Positions 22,177 through 34,166 are shown, numbered from the stretch's first letter. The stretch: 64,000 nt of DNA from Helichrysum umbraculigerum (GCA_949592205.1 CATIUR010000005.1:28165679-28229678); one strand, 5' to 3'. Notes: generated from the sequence alone by a model not told the origin. Numbers and translations: made by a program.

Positions 22177-25100
22177 AATAGTTTGGGTGAATTGAGCATG
22201 ATAGAATGTTCAATCCTAAACTTTGATTGAGTTGAGTCAAACATTCCAGTGGGTGCGGGTTTAGTTGATTAGTGAATGTGTGAGAAAGTGATTAGTTGAG
22301 TATGTACTAACCCTTAACAAGTTGCAAAGTGTTATTTGATGCAGAGACGGAGGAACATGAGTAACTGATTGGTTTATTTCATGTTTCCTCAATGCTCGTG
22401 GGCTTAAGATTGTCAGGTAATCTTTGATAAGCCTGTGTTAATTTAAATTAACTTGAATTGTTTACTCTGATATGTTGAGTAAGCCTTGTTATGAAGTTAA
22501 TTGAGTCAGACTGATATGATTCCCCAGTTTTGAGTCAACTATTGATTGCTATAGGTTGACATGAGGATAGAGGTATTGAATGAGATGCTCATTGTTGTTC
22601 ATTGTTGTGGTTATTTCTGATTGAATTGTAAATGCAGAAATATGTTTAAGTAGATAGAGAGTTGATTAAGGTTTTAGCAAGATTGATGTTAGAACCTAAG
22701 GAGTGTCTTTATTGGTGAGACGAGATAATTGATAGTATTATGATAATGGATTAATCACAAGGTGTGATCTAAATCCTTGTTAAGGAAGGTTGTGTCATTG
22801 AATTGCGAATGACTGCTATTTGAGAAAATATGTGTTTATGTGGCTATATGATGTGTTAGGATTATAGCTAAACACTTGATATAAACCAACAAAATGATAG
22901 GTTTATGAGAAATATAGCTTATGATAAAGCTAAATTGATTGAGAAAGTGATAGGTCTTTCTGGTTAATTGTAAATTAATAGATGAAATATTTAAAAGTAA
23001 CATGATTGAGTAGGCTTGTTGTGACAGTGATGCTTGATATGATAGCATATGTCAAAGTGATGATAGTTGATTAAGATGTGTCCTGAATTTTGAGGAAAAT
23101 AGGGACATTGATTAATGTTAAGTGTTGAAACTATGATGATGAGTTATCATGTGTTTGAGGTTTCAGATAAATGATATACTGAGTAATTCAGTTATTGAAA
23201 ATTAGAACATTGTGTGTATGTGAGATGACTTGCATATGTAGGGTTGAATATGTAAGTAGTAAGCGGATTTTGAGTGTGTATCAGCTGATAGAAACTATTA
23301 AATGAAGTATGATTGATTTGAAATCATGAAGTATTTAATACGTATGAGGTGAGAATAGATCACATTGATAATTATAATGTAGAGTAGCCTGAGAATGGAT
23401 TGTGAAGAGCATAATCTTGCAACGCCTGATCACCGTTGTTATATTATGTTGGGTCACATGAACTTGTTGAGGCTACTTGGTATAAAAGAAGTGTAATGTG
23501 ATTTTAGAAATGGAACATGATGGTATGCTAAGTTGTTTAATAGTTGTTTTGATAAGAAAATAATCAGTTGATAGAACTGTGACCTTTAGACTGTAAAGGT
23601 GAGAGTGTAAATGATAGTTGTCATTGATAGAGGTTTTGATGATAAATATAAGTGATTAATTTGATTGTGTTAAATATGTAATTGTGATTGATTGTGATAG
23701 ATTACATGTAGGCGAATTTGATAGTGTTTAAATGAGTCACTATTTTGTATTTGGCTTGTATGAATCCAAAGTTGAGATAAGTTGATATTGTTTTGCTTGA
23801 GAAACTACTAGTAATTATTGAATGTAATAATTTGAAGTTTATGTTCGATAGTAAACATAAAATATGAAATGGATTGTATGGAGTCAAGATTGATGTAGGT
23901 TGACCTTGTCCTAGTAAAGGATTGATGAAATTATTGAAAGTAATAATTTGAAATATATGTTTGAAAGTGAACATATAAGATGAAATGGTTTGTTGGGAGT
24001 TAACTTGATAGTATGTTAACTTTGAAAGTCAAACCATGAATAGAGAATTGTGTATAAAATTAATTACTTGTGATTGGTTTGAGGATAGGTCAAACTTGAG
24101 AAAAGCAATTAGAGGATTTTATTGATTGGTTGATTGAAATCAAAGTTGACATGTAGTCAACTGTGTGTGTTGAAAAAGTCTAACATAGATTGTAATGTTA
24201 TGATTGTGAGGGATATGATTGAATTCCTTGATTAGTCAAATTATGTTGAGATGGGTCTTGTAAGATCCAAAGGAGATAGATGAATGGTCTAAGTTTGTGA
24301 GACTTGAGTTATTACTTAAAGCTAGTATTAAGTAATTGAAATAGTGTTAAGTATAATTAAGTATTCAGTTAGGAAATATATGATATTTGAACTGAATATG
24401 TGTTAGAAAATTATACAGATATGAAGTCATTGAATGATATGACAGTTATAAATTGTTGAATGATGTAAGTTAAATCACATTGATTAGGATTGTGATAAGA
24501 AAGTCTTACCAGTGTATGAGGCTTGTGATGATTGCTTTGATTGGGTAAGACTGTGAGATGATGAATAATTGAAGGTTATTATTATTAGTTGCCTAGGTTG
24601 ATTGGTACCTCATGGTGAGTTACTTAGACATTGAAAGAATTGAATGGATTCTTTAGTTATTTGTTGATTTTATACAAATGAAGTAAGTGATGAAGTAGAA
24701 AATTGGGATTAGATCCAAGTAAGGTATGATATGAAAGTATACCTGGAGTTGGATTGTGTTAAAGGTTTAGTTGATCGTTGTTGGATAAAATGAGAGAATA
24801 TGAATTGAAGGTTATTCATGTTTTAAGAAATTTTGTATGTATAATTGTAAGTGTTAAGAAGTAAGGGAAACCCTGAAATTGGTAGGTGATGATTGTATTC
24901 ACCAAACTTTCTTGTAAGTTTGGACTAAATTGTTTAAGTTATATACTAAGTGGTATGTATATAAGTGAAACATAGAATTGCTGATTGGTAATTGTTCCAT
25001 GTCCTGTGGTATGGATATGTGATGACTAGTAGTACTGAGAAGGCTTGGTAAAGATTTTAACAGTCTGAATGGCCTAGTGTATAGGATTAAATGGAATTGG

Positions 25101-26395
25101 GATGTACGTGTCCATTTAAGAGAGTACCTGAAATTGTGTAAGTATATATGTGTAGTATACATGATAATAAATGGCATGATAAGTTTTAATAGATTGAATT
25201 AAAATGTGCCATAAGACATGTGGAGGTTAGTTAATTGTGATTAACTGGATGTAGATTTTGTTGAAATGTGTTGTAGAGTAGCACATTGTGATATTGTGAT
25301 ACTTGAATTGTGGTATCATAATGTTGATTAGGATTGACTTAGTTGCTAGATTGATGGAATGTGGTACTAAGTGATTATGTGATTAAAGTTGTATAACTTC
25401 TAATTGCTTGTGATTAGTAGTTTATGATTGTAAGGTTGAGTTGAAATAACTGGTTGCTAAGAATAGATTTTGATGTCTTACCAGTTTAAGTAATATACAA
25501 ATTCTAACTTGATGGTTAGTTAAAACTTTGGAGATATATAGTAAGTATGGATAGACGTACTGGAATGTATAATCACTAGTGTTGTGATTATTGTTTGGAC
25601 AGTTGTTGTTGTTGACCTTGTTGTTGTCGACAATTAATAGGTTGTAATGAAAGAAGTTACAAACAGAATTAAGTCAATGTAGAGGTTGGTTGATTGTAGG
25701 TAAGATTGATTGTGATACTTTTGTTGATTGAGCAAAGTACTTGTTGATTGTGGTTTTACCTACTGAGTTGACCTCTGCTGTACTTATTAAGGTGATATGA
25801 ATCTGGATTACTTTTAAGTAAAGGATTTCATATGATTGAAATGATATGTGAATATGATAGGGTATTCAAAAGAGTATGAAACTTTTGGATGAAAAGTTGA
25901 CCTAGAATTGGATTTTAAATCTTTGATAGTAGAGATTTGAAATTGTTATCTGTATATTAGATTGATTGTTGGTCGTGAGCTGAATTATATTTAAATGTTG
26001 CTAGGTACATTTTGGTTTAATAACCACTGTTGTGACAATGTGATTGCTGTTTTATTGTTAACAGAGATGAATAGTGAGAATAGGTTAAAGATTTTAGCAC
26101 ATTGCTAATTTCTGGTTGTATAGACCTATTAAGTGATGTTAGGTTTCACTTGTTGTTTAAGTGATTGTAGGATTCACTTGTTAAAGTAAGTGTTCGTCTA
26201 TAAGATATATCTGATTGATGATATTGATTAGACGCACTGTATGTGTAAGTAGGAAAAGACAGAAGCATGTACATTTGGATATGTGCATGTGGAAAGAATT
26301 CAAACAGTCTAAGTATAGTTGTAAGTTGCTATTGAGGACAAATGTATGTTAAGATATATGTGATTATCTCACATTAGACAGATTGAATGAGGTTA
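22177..26395 (+). other. Internal region of the protein-less element
   Basis: About 4.2 kb without any convincing coding frame. The sense strand is G- and T-rich and C-poor: in the line at 24541-24600 I count 17 G and 3 C. Two islands, at about 22341-22430 and 23384-23476, align with the internal region of the element starting at 58528; the rest does not align by eye. Confidence 0.8.
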
Positions 26396-26432
26396 GATTT
26401 CGGGGACGAAATCTCTTTAAGGGGGGGAGAGT
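26396..26432 (+). promoter_or_regulatory. Terminal hairpin and polypurine tract
   Basis: GATTTCG-GGGA-CGAAATC forms a perfect 7-bp stem with a GGGA tetraloop, followed by TCTTTAAGGGGGGGAGAGT directly abutting the 3' LTR. The purine run is the plus-strand primer. The same hairpin and layout occur in the autonomous element at 47877-47894. Confidence 0.85.
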
Positions 26433-28385
26433 TGTAACATCCTCGAATTGGACCTAGTTGTTTTATATTATTTCTTGATTTAAATGTGTTTGGAAATAAT
26501 ATTGTTTGAAATAGTTGAAATAATTGGAATAGGAGTCGAATATTCCAATGTGATAAGGAAATTATTAATTGTTGTAAATTAATATAGTTGACGGTGCAAT
26601 AAAATGTTTGGACTCGCAAATGGTTTTCGGGTTCCAGACAATAGATTGAGATGGGGTATTAAATTATACCCGTATATTGAAGGCGGTTGGATGAGCCGAC
26701 TTATATATATCCTTTCCTATTTAGGAAAGTTATTCATTTTTATTCCAAAACTCACAGAAACTCTCTGAAAACCTCCAAATCAATCCAGAAATCAAATCAG
26801 GAAGTCGTGATTCTCATGAAACTTCATAATCATCAGATTATCATCGCTATGTTCTTCAATCAGTAAGTATTCTTGTGTATTTAAGAATTTGATTTCGATT
26901 GAAATTTGGGTGAATTGATGATTTGAGAGAAATAGATGTTAAAATCATGTTATAAATGTTACATGATGATTACCTGAAGTTTTTAGTAGTTTATAACCGT
27001 TTGAAATCGAGTTTGGATGATTTGGTTATTAAAATCGCGGGTTAGGGTTTTGATCAGGCGCTGATGGCAGGGACGAGGTAGGAAGCCGGCGGCTTCTGAG
27101 GGAAGCCGGCGGCTTGTGCTCACTTGATTGAAGCCGGCGGCTTCGTGGGGCAAGCCGGCGGCTTGGGTAGTCTGACAGGAAACCGACGGATATAGACCCA
27201 AACCCGGCGGGTAGTGTAAGCTTTAAAACGAAGTTTAGTTCTGTTACCACATTTGGTAATTGACCCGGCGGTTTGGAAGGTGAAGCCGGCGGGTGGTGGT
27301 TTGAAGCCGGCGGCTTCATAGAGAAGCCGGCGGCTTGATAGGCTGATATCACATTTTGTTTGATTACGATAGTAATGTGCTTGATATATGTTATAGGATA
27401 ATATATGTTAATAATTATATTGTAAATCATTAATACACAATTAGGAACTAGTAATTGTAATGTTAATTATGTTAAGTTCCTAAATGTCAAAGATTGATAT
27501 AAGTTATGTATTGATGATCTGGATTACTAACTTATATTTGATATTGATTCTCAGATGTGGAGAAGGCTCAGTGATATTAGACTACTGAGTGGAGGCCTGA
27601 GGTAGTCGGTGAGTGGATCTGTAACCTCAGTGTGATTTAGTTGTAATGATTTGATTTACAACAAGTAATTTATAGTATTACTTTGATATGATGCATATGT
27701 TGAGATATCTTGCCATGATAGTTTAACTAGTTGTTTACTTGGCTGATTGTGCTAGTATGTAAGACTTTGAGGTCAACTTGATTTGATGGTTGGATTTGTT
27801 GTTGTTGTAGACGACAGGAGATCTCGGAAACTTGATATGTCAGTTTAGAGATCTAGGTCGTGTGTGATTGACAACAAGTTATCGGTAGTTCTGTATGGGC
27901 CAATACAGATGATTGATAAGAGTTCCTTGAGTACCAAACCGGTATTAGGGTGTCTCAGGGGCCACCGATCCTCATGATGTTGTGTGTATGACATTGATTG
28001 GATGTCTAATGATTGATTGATTTTCTGTTTATTGTTATTTGATGTAAACAGATTGTTATGCTAGGTTGTACTGTTGTTTATAGTTTCATTCACTTAGCTT
28101 TATGCTAACCCCACCACAGTTCTTCCTGCAGGTTGAAATAGATGGGACATATGGGACAGGGCAGGAAGTGTTTGGAATTGATGGAATGTTTGACAGGCTG
28201 TAACTCTGATGTTATTTTGATAATTATAGAAATGTTTTTAATAACACCCAGTGCGTTGAAATGTCTTGTACTTTGAATTGAAAAAGTTTATTGACATTTT
28301 GAGTACATTGATAGTATGTTTTAAATATACGCTTCCGAGTCGAAATTTTTATATTATTGTTTATAATGAAACGAGGGGTGTTAAA
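26433..28385 (+). repeat. 3' LTR of the protein-less element
   Basis: Same length as the 5' LTR. Differences seen by eye: one in the TGTTTRGAAATAAT stretch, two in the dyad cluster (at 27180 and about 27329), one in TTAATRATTAT and one in GTGGATMTG. Three of the five are G/A-type changes and one is an A/C transversion. Confidence 0.9.
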
Positions 28386-28622
28386 AAATATGTAAGTTGC
28401 TATTTAATTTTTACTTATAGGAAACGTTGAAATTTGATTTTTGTCAATAAATCGTACGATATGAAGTTTCGTGTACATTCAAAATAGTATTTCACTTTTA
28501 ATATCTTTTTTACGTTAGGAGGATTGTTTATGTTGTTTCAATATAATGTTTATGTTTTTATTTCACAATAAAATTTTAAGCTCCCATCAATCTTAATTTC
28601 TAGCTCCGCCCCTGCAAATACC

Positions 28623-29140
28623 ACTCTCATATTATACTATTGTACCGATAAATTTAAGTTATGGTGCAAAAATATGTTACCCATGACAGTTCACAACATA
28701 GTCTTGGTCTCTTAGGGCACATAAAGTAGAGCCGCTTCCATCGCCGTTCAAGATCGAGAACGCCGTCCGATGATGTTTTGCCACTCCTCGATGGCGTTTT
28801 TGGTCGGCCTGCGGCCCGAGAAGCTAAAAACACACTATTATTCTCTCATGACACTAAAAAACTCAATATGTTCTATTACCCAAATTTTCACCTTTAGTGT
28901 TCTGCTCATAGCACTATAAAATTGGTATCACCACTTCTCGTTCTCTTACAACCCTACAAAACTAAAACTAGCTCGTAGCCTTATACCGCACATACAACAC
29001 CGTACATTCTTGTAATTCATTTATTTACTTCCAAATTTGCAATGTGGTCTACAAATTTTGTTGTAATTTTTTTTCTTTATTTATTAATTTTTTATAATGG
29101 TGATCGTAGAGTACGAAAAACTTGAGATATATACGTTAAA
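28623..29140. other. Intergenic DNA with a degenerate PIF-like MITE
   Basis: CTCTTAGGGCACATAAAGTAG (from about 28709) and ...CACTTCTCGTTCTCTTA (to about 28950) could be the decayed ends of a PIF-like MITE with TTA TSDs, since the interior has the same GAACGCCGT / GGCGTTTT motifs as the MITEs at 18535-19203. No gene. Confidence 0.4.
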
Positions 29141-29145
29141 TTTAG

Positions 29146-29510
29146 TGCTGGCAAATTCTGCCCATTTGCTTCACATTTGGGCAATTTTGGGTATAATGGC
29201 ATAAAGTTTGGGTTCTTATGGACTAGAGAAATTTTAGGAATGAACTTAATTGGATAAAACTCAAATCATGAATGGATTTAAATGTGTGACCATCATGTTA
29301 TATTTTTTATATTATATAGTTAAAAATATATAACTTATTTTAGAAGATATTTAATTTTAGTGAATTAGAACATTTTTTTATGAAATTTTTAAAGGGCCCG
29401 TTATGACCCGAGCCCGTTTAGACCCGCGTCCGATTAGACCCAAGCCCGTTTATACCCGCGCCCGTTTTGACCCGTAGCCCATACCCGCCCAACCCGCCCA
29501 TTTTGCCAGC
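29146..29510. mobile_element. MITE with an internal minisatellite
   Basis: Ends TGCTGGCAAATTCTGCCC and, inward from the right, GCTGGCAAAATGGGCGGG. Flanked by TTTAG (29141-29145 and 29511-29515). Near its right end (about 29395-29490) lies a GACCCG(C/A)GCCCGTTT(A/T) tandem array of about 17-base units. The family is uncertain. Confidence 0.6.
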
Positions 29511-29515
29511 TTTAG

Positions 29516-30342
29516 TTAAATTATAGATAGCAATATAATTAGACAATTGACCCACCATTGGCTCCGACACAAACATGGAAACAAGGAATATCAGTTTCTT
29601 CAATGTGTTATATTTATAAATATTTTAATTGAATTTTCTAAGGTATATATTTTGTCACATACGTTGAAAAACACATGTACATACATGAGACATGGAAGAT
29701 ACTTAGATACACGTACTAGTTAAACATCGTATTTGAATAAAGGTATGTTGGTATGCAGGTATTGATTAAACACATAACATGAGCATGTACAAGATTCTTA
29801 AATGCTAAGAACATGCATGATTTTGTACATATAAACATGTAAGTTAACACTAGCTTGTTACTTGTATATGTGTATTTGGTCGTATCTAACCTTATATCAC
29901 ATGGTTTTGCCCACTTTATTTGCTTTGGCCTGCCTTTTTATATAAAATAATTAATAGTATAGAGACGTATACATATGTATATATTGGTATAAATAATGCA
30001 AGATAACTCTAATGTTGAAACAAGACATTACGTATTAAACTATTTGAAATTCAATACTAATTAATTGATGTTCGTTATATTAATTAATTAGTTAAGGTGA
30101 TCATATAACTCTAGTACGTACACGTATCCAATTAAAAATGAGAAGCAGTAGTACTCTAACGTAGCGCTAGATGTAAATTTGCAAACCATTTGTTACATCG
30201 GACTATTGAAGTTTACTTTTCAACCCAATAGGAATACTAATAATACTATACTAATAAGTCATTAAAAGAAAATTTTAAAGGAAAAAAAAAAGGTAATGGT
30301 ATATGCACCATTACTTTTTATAAATCCATCATAATTATATAT
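29516..30342. other. AT-rich intergenic DNA
   Basis: No gene, element ends or tandem array recognised. Confidence 0.35.
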
Positions 30343-30350
30343 GCACTAAG

Positions 30351-30520
30351 ACACTGACGGATCCAGGATTTGAGGTAACTAGTAGAAAAAGTGGTCTCTC
30401 ATTTTTTTTAACCTGTAGAATAATGTAAGAAAAATGCAGTTATTATAAGAAATTGATACTACGTATTGCGAATGAACCCATAACTACTGCTACCCTCACC
30501 TTCAACGTGGCTCCACCCCT
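30351..30520. mobile_element. Small hAT MITE
   Basis: 170 bp with a perfect 8-bp TSD GCACTAAG (30343-30350 and 30521-30528). Left end ACACTGACGGATCCAGG; right end inward AGGGGTGGAGCCACGTTG. Its right half resembles DNA at about 35505-35560, probably a decayed relative. Confidence 0.78.
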
Positions 30521-30528
30521 GCACTAAG

Positions 30529-32585
30529 ATCTTCTAATGTACATGTAAGTAATGCAAAATTTTAATGGATCTATCAAAAACAACGGTTGATAAATGAATA
30601 TATCATTGCACATTAAAGACAAAGTTTTAAAATAGTGAAGTCAAAATCAATAATATTACTATTAATTAATAGATAATATAAATGAATTAATTTTTATAAA
30701 TACGATGTTATACTCTGCATAAGAAAAATAAATAAAATGAAATCATCGCATATATAGCAAAACCGATTGGAGCAAGGAGATTTAGGGGCAAACTAACCAC
30801 CAACACAAGAAACACACACATGATATATGAATCCATCAAAGGATCGGACGTAAATTATTTAATGTTGTCAACAATATAAGTATCAATCAAACATACAATA
30901 AAATAATAACTTTGTTAAAAAACTAAAATACCTACTACTTTGATATCAGTTTGATCAAGTATGCTAAAGTGGACAAAATAAACAGTACGTCTTGGTCTAC
31001 GCACGTAACTTTTGGAAAAGATAAGAATCTATCAAGCTAAAGGATCGAGGGAAGTTTCATGGCAACACTCAAAAGAGGTAAAATTTCTTATTTCCAACCG
31101 TGGAAGTCATCAACTTAGAGTTGGTGCATGCATGCACGCCGACATTTTGAATCTTTGGTTGTTGGCTCATGAACCCCTTGACTTGAATTACCAAAACCAA
31201 ATTTTACGCCTTTACTTAAAATCTAACTTTATATACTTTTCAACATTTCCTCACTAAAAGTTATTCAACGATTCTATTATTGCATAAACACATCATCATC
31301 GTCATCACATATATGTCGATTAATGACACAATAAATATAACAAGTGTACGTAATTCTATTTATTTTATATATTTAATGAAAGGAAAAGAAAAAAGAATTA
31401 TAAGGATGTTTCGTAGCTTGTGATTGACAAAAAGAGTTTGATGTTTCACGTGCAAAGTTTCAATGGGTTTTGACTTTTGACCAACATGAAAGAATGGAAT
31501 GCGAAGGGAAAAACGTGTGGCGACCAAATTGGTTGGTTATTGGGTTTTGAAGTTTCCGAGTTAACCCGGCCGGCGCACCCATGTTTCTTCCACTTCTATC
31601 CAACCCGGCCTAAACTACGACTTATACACACTTGTCCGTGAGTTGTAAGTTGTAACCATGCCACACGTTTTGATTTACATATAAATTATCACATATCATT
31701 ACGTTACGTGTTTGATTGATTGATTGTTTGAACACATAAATCATCCGTACTTAATCACGGCCATATGTATATTTATAAAATTATTATGATTCTCATATTA
31801 AAAGTCAAGACTAGTACGTTATATATGCAAGAAATCAGAAGTACGTTCTAATCTGTTTATGTACATGGTTAATATATGATAGGTTTATTAATCAAACAAA
31901 TAAAATATATCTATTAATTTAAATGTATATTATTTATTCATATAGATCACACATACATACTTGTTATCAATTTGTTACGAGTTCACATCACGCAAATGTA
32001 CCAAACTTTTTTTTTGGATGATAAAAATGTACCAAACTTTTTTTTTTTGGATGATAAAAATGTACCAAACTTAGACTTTTTGCATGCGAAGTCTAATATA
32101 GATTACGAAGTTCTTTGGACTTTGGTTAACGTACCTTGACCCCCAAAGCTCGGTCTTGAATGTCATTGGCGATCATCGATCATCATCATTTTGAATATAT
32201 AATTTATGAAATCTTTTTCACTATGTAACGTTTTAAAAGTGGAATGTTTGTTATGTAGATTTTATGTGTAAATATTTATTAGTTAAGGGAAATATCATGT
32301 GTTTTATGAAGGAGTACAGTAGTACTTGGTAGTAAGGAGGAGACAGAATGATAAGGAAAGTGGTCCAGTGTTTTTATCACTTTACGTCTAAAGCGATTAA
32401 AGGGAAAGTGAATTAGCTTTTTGTCTCTTTCGAAAGTAGATATAGGGACATGACAATTATGTTTGTTTTCAACTTTCTAACCATGGTTAACTTGTAGTAC
32501 CACTTGCGGTTTGGAAACCCGGTTTCATTATGCCTGAATCCTGATTAGTTACGGGATAGATGAGAATCAGCAATTTGTCATAAGA
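30529..32585. other. Intergenic DNA with promoter-like motifs but no gene
   Basis: Contains a G-box core CACGTG (about 31449) and TTGACC/TTGACT W-box-like motifs near 31465-31480, but no coding exon nearby. A ~35-base unit (ATGTACCAAACTTTTT...GGATGATAAAA) is repeated about 2.3 times at 31996-32073. Confidence 0.4.
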
Positions 32586-33427
32586 TTCAAATGAGTACAC
32601 CAATTTTGAGTGAGAATAAGGGAACCAACAGATTTCTGCCATGTGTCACTTTATTCTCTCTCCTCCACACTTTATTCTCTCTCCTCCACATTTTTAAAAA
32701 TTAAATATCTCACAAACGGTAAGTCGAAAAATCATGAAAATTGCACCATAAAATTCAGCGTTTTCTCCTCTTCGATTTGCCGTCCCTCAAGGCATACTTT
32801 TGATAACTTTTTTTTTTCTCATTTTTTAGTGGGTTTCACAAATTAGTAACACATGTGTTAGTGATTAGTTGTACATTTAATTTGTGGTTAAGGTTAGGGT
32901 TTGGGGTTAGGTTTAGAGTTTAGTAGAGTTTATGGTTTAGGGTTTATAAGGGTTTAGGGTTTAGAAGGGGTTCAAGGTTTAGGGTTTAGAAAGATTTAGG
33001 GTTTAGCGTTTTGTAAAGCATTTAGGGTTTGTGGTTTAGGGGTTAGGGTTTAGGGTTTAGGGTTTGAGGTTTGGGGTTTCGGGGAGAAACCCCAAACCTC
33101 AAACCCTAAACCCTAAACCCTAACCCCTAAACCACAAACCCTAAACCCTAAACGCAACACTTTAACACATGTGTTAGTAAATGTGAAACCCACCAAAAAA
33201 ATGAAAAAAAAAAAACTTTTCGAAAGTATGTCTTGAGGGACGGCAAATCGAAGAGGAAAAAACGACGAATTTAATGGTGCAATTTTCATAATTTTTCGAT
33301 TTGTCGTTTGTGAGATAATTGATGTTGGGGGTAAATGGGTTTTGTACATGTGGAACATTCTCTTTGTACACATGGCTTGATATCATTGGTTCCCTCATTC
33401 TCACACAAATTCCTATACTCATTTGAA
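32586..33427. mobile_element. Foldback element with a telomere-like core
   Basis: Ends TTCAAATGAGTA / TACTCATTTGAA. The arms are long inverted copies (each including AACACATGTGTTAG, a purine-rich stretch and CGGCAAATCGAAGAGG or its complement). The centre is a tight hairpin GGTTTGGGGTTTC / GAAACCCCAAACC at 33069-33099. Between the left arm and the centre lies ~200 bases of degenerate TTTAGGG, the plant telomere repeat; the right arm has a shorter CCCTAAA stretch. No coding capacity. I could not settle the TSD or superfamily. Confidence 0.75.
32878..33150. repeat. Interstitial telomere-like repeats, TTTAGGG then CCCTAAA
   Basis: Degenerate GGGTTTAGGG units on the left change to CCCTAAACCC units on the right at the hairpin centre near 33084, so the motif is arranged head to head. 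It belongs to the foldback element rather than marking a chromosome-end fusion, since a copy of one arm with the same motif sits in the fucosidase intron. Confidence 0.8.
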
Positions 33428-33745
33428 CCCTACCCTATTCATATAATAACTCATATTTACTATTGGTGAATAGAGAAATGATAGGGATTTATTAAACATT
33501 TTACCTATCAAAGGGTTCGTTGTTTTCATTAAACTTTTCAGTAAGTTGTTTTGATGACGTGCAATCTTCTTAATCTTCTTTAGTTGTGCGTCACATTGTA
33601 TGTGTATTCTTAGTTGATTGTATTATGATTTCAATTAGAATTTGATAGTTTTCTTAAACCAAAAGTTGTTACAAAATAACATGCACCAAGGGTATCAAGA
33701 GATAAAAGTATGATCAAGTAGAAAAAACAAATTAATGTAATTAGT

Positions 33746-34166
33746 CACTACAATAAATATATCACTTATCCACACTTTTTTTCTCTACACTTTTTAAAAA
33801 TATGTGGAATTATGTTAAATTATTCACACTAAAAAATGTGGAGAAAATTGTTACATTAATAAGTGTGAAAATCATCACAATCTTCACATATATAAGACAT
33901 ATAAGTGTGAGAAAAAAAGTCAACACTTAAAAGTGTGAAGAATTTGCAACTTGTCAACACTTAAAAGTATGGAAAACCATTTGTAACACCCAATTTATCC
34001 ACACTTTCTCTTGCGTGGGAAAATCGTGTGTTACAATTTTTTTGCCACACTTTTAAGTGTTGAAAAGATGTAATTTCTCCACACTTTTAAATGTGAGCTT
34101 TTCTTTCTTACGTATATAAGTGTGGAGAAAAAAGTGTGATAAAATGATAGTATATATTTTGTAGTG
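33746..34166. mobile_element. Non-autonomous CACTA element
   Basis: 421 bp beginning CACTACAATAAATATATCAC and ending in the reverse complement of CACTACAAAATATATACT. 3-bp TSD AGT (33743-33745 and 34167-34169). The interior has many copies of CACACTTTTAAGTGTG-like subterminal motifs in both orientations, as expected for CACTA transposase sites. Confidence 0.88.

Larger units (their letters stand above)
20209..28385 (+). mobile_element. Protein-less LTR retroelement (non-autonomous, Tekay-related), complete and young
   Basis: Two 1953-bp LTRs (20209-22161 and 26433-28385) bracket about 4.3 kb with no long open frame. A 5-bp TSD AAATA lies at 20204-20208 and 28386-28390. The primer-binding site and polypurine tract are intact. 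By eye the LTRs differ at only about five positions, so insertion was recent and the element must have moved using proteins supplied in trans. The internal region is strikingly C-poor on the sense strand. The final ~40 bases before the 3' LTR keep the ATTTCGGGGACGAAATCT block that in the autonomous element (45978-54630) encodes the end of pol, showing descent from, or recombination with, a Tekay-type element. It is much longer than typical TRIMs and falls in the LARD size class. Confidence 0.88.
19731..28614. mobile_element. hAT element split by an 8.2-kb LTR element
   Basis: Left end CAGAAGCGGAGCTAGTAG, right end read inward CAGGGGCGGAGCTAGAAA. Near-perfect 8-bp TSD: CAACTACC (19723-19730) and CAAATACC (28615-28622). 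Without the inserted LTR element the host is about 700 bp and non-coding. Its left part carries a long C tract and a 25-base tandem duplication (CTTATCTTACACTTATG..., 19955-20000). Confidence 0.78.

Noticed and set aside
28709..28950. A clear PIF/Harbinger MITE
   Set aside because: TTA flanks and related interior motifs are present, but the terminal repeats match poorly, so it is kept only as a low-confidence note in the region description.
31440..31690. Promoter of a nearby gene (G-box and W-box-like motifs)
   Set aside because: No coding exon follows on either strand within several kb; short motifs like these occur by chance.
32878..33150. Remnant of an ancient telomere fusion
   Set aside because: The repeats are degenerate and lie within a foldback element; a second copy of one arm with the same motif lies elsewhere in the window.
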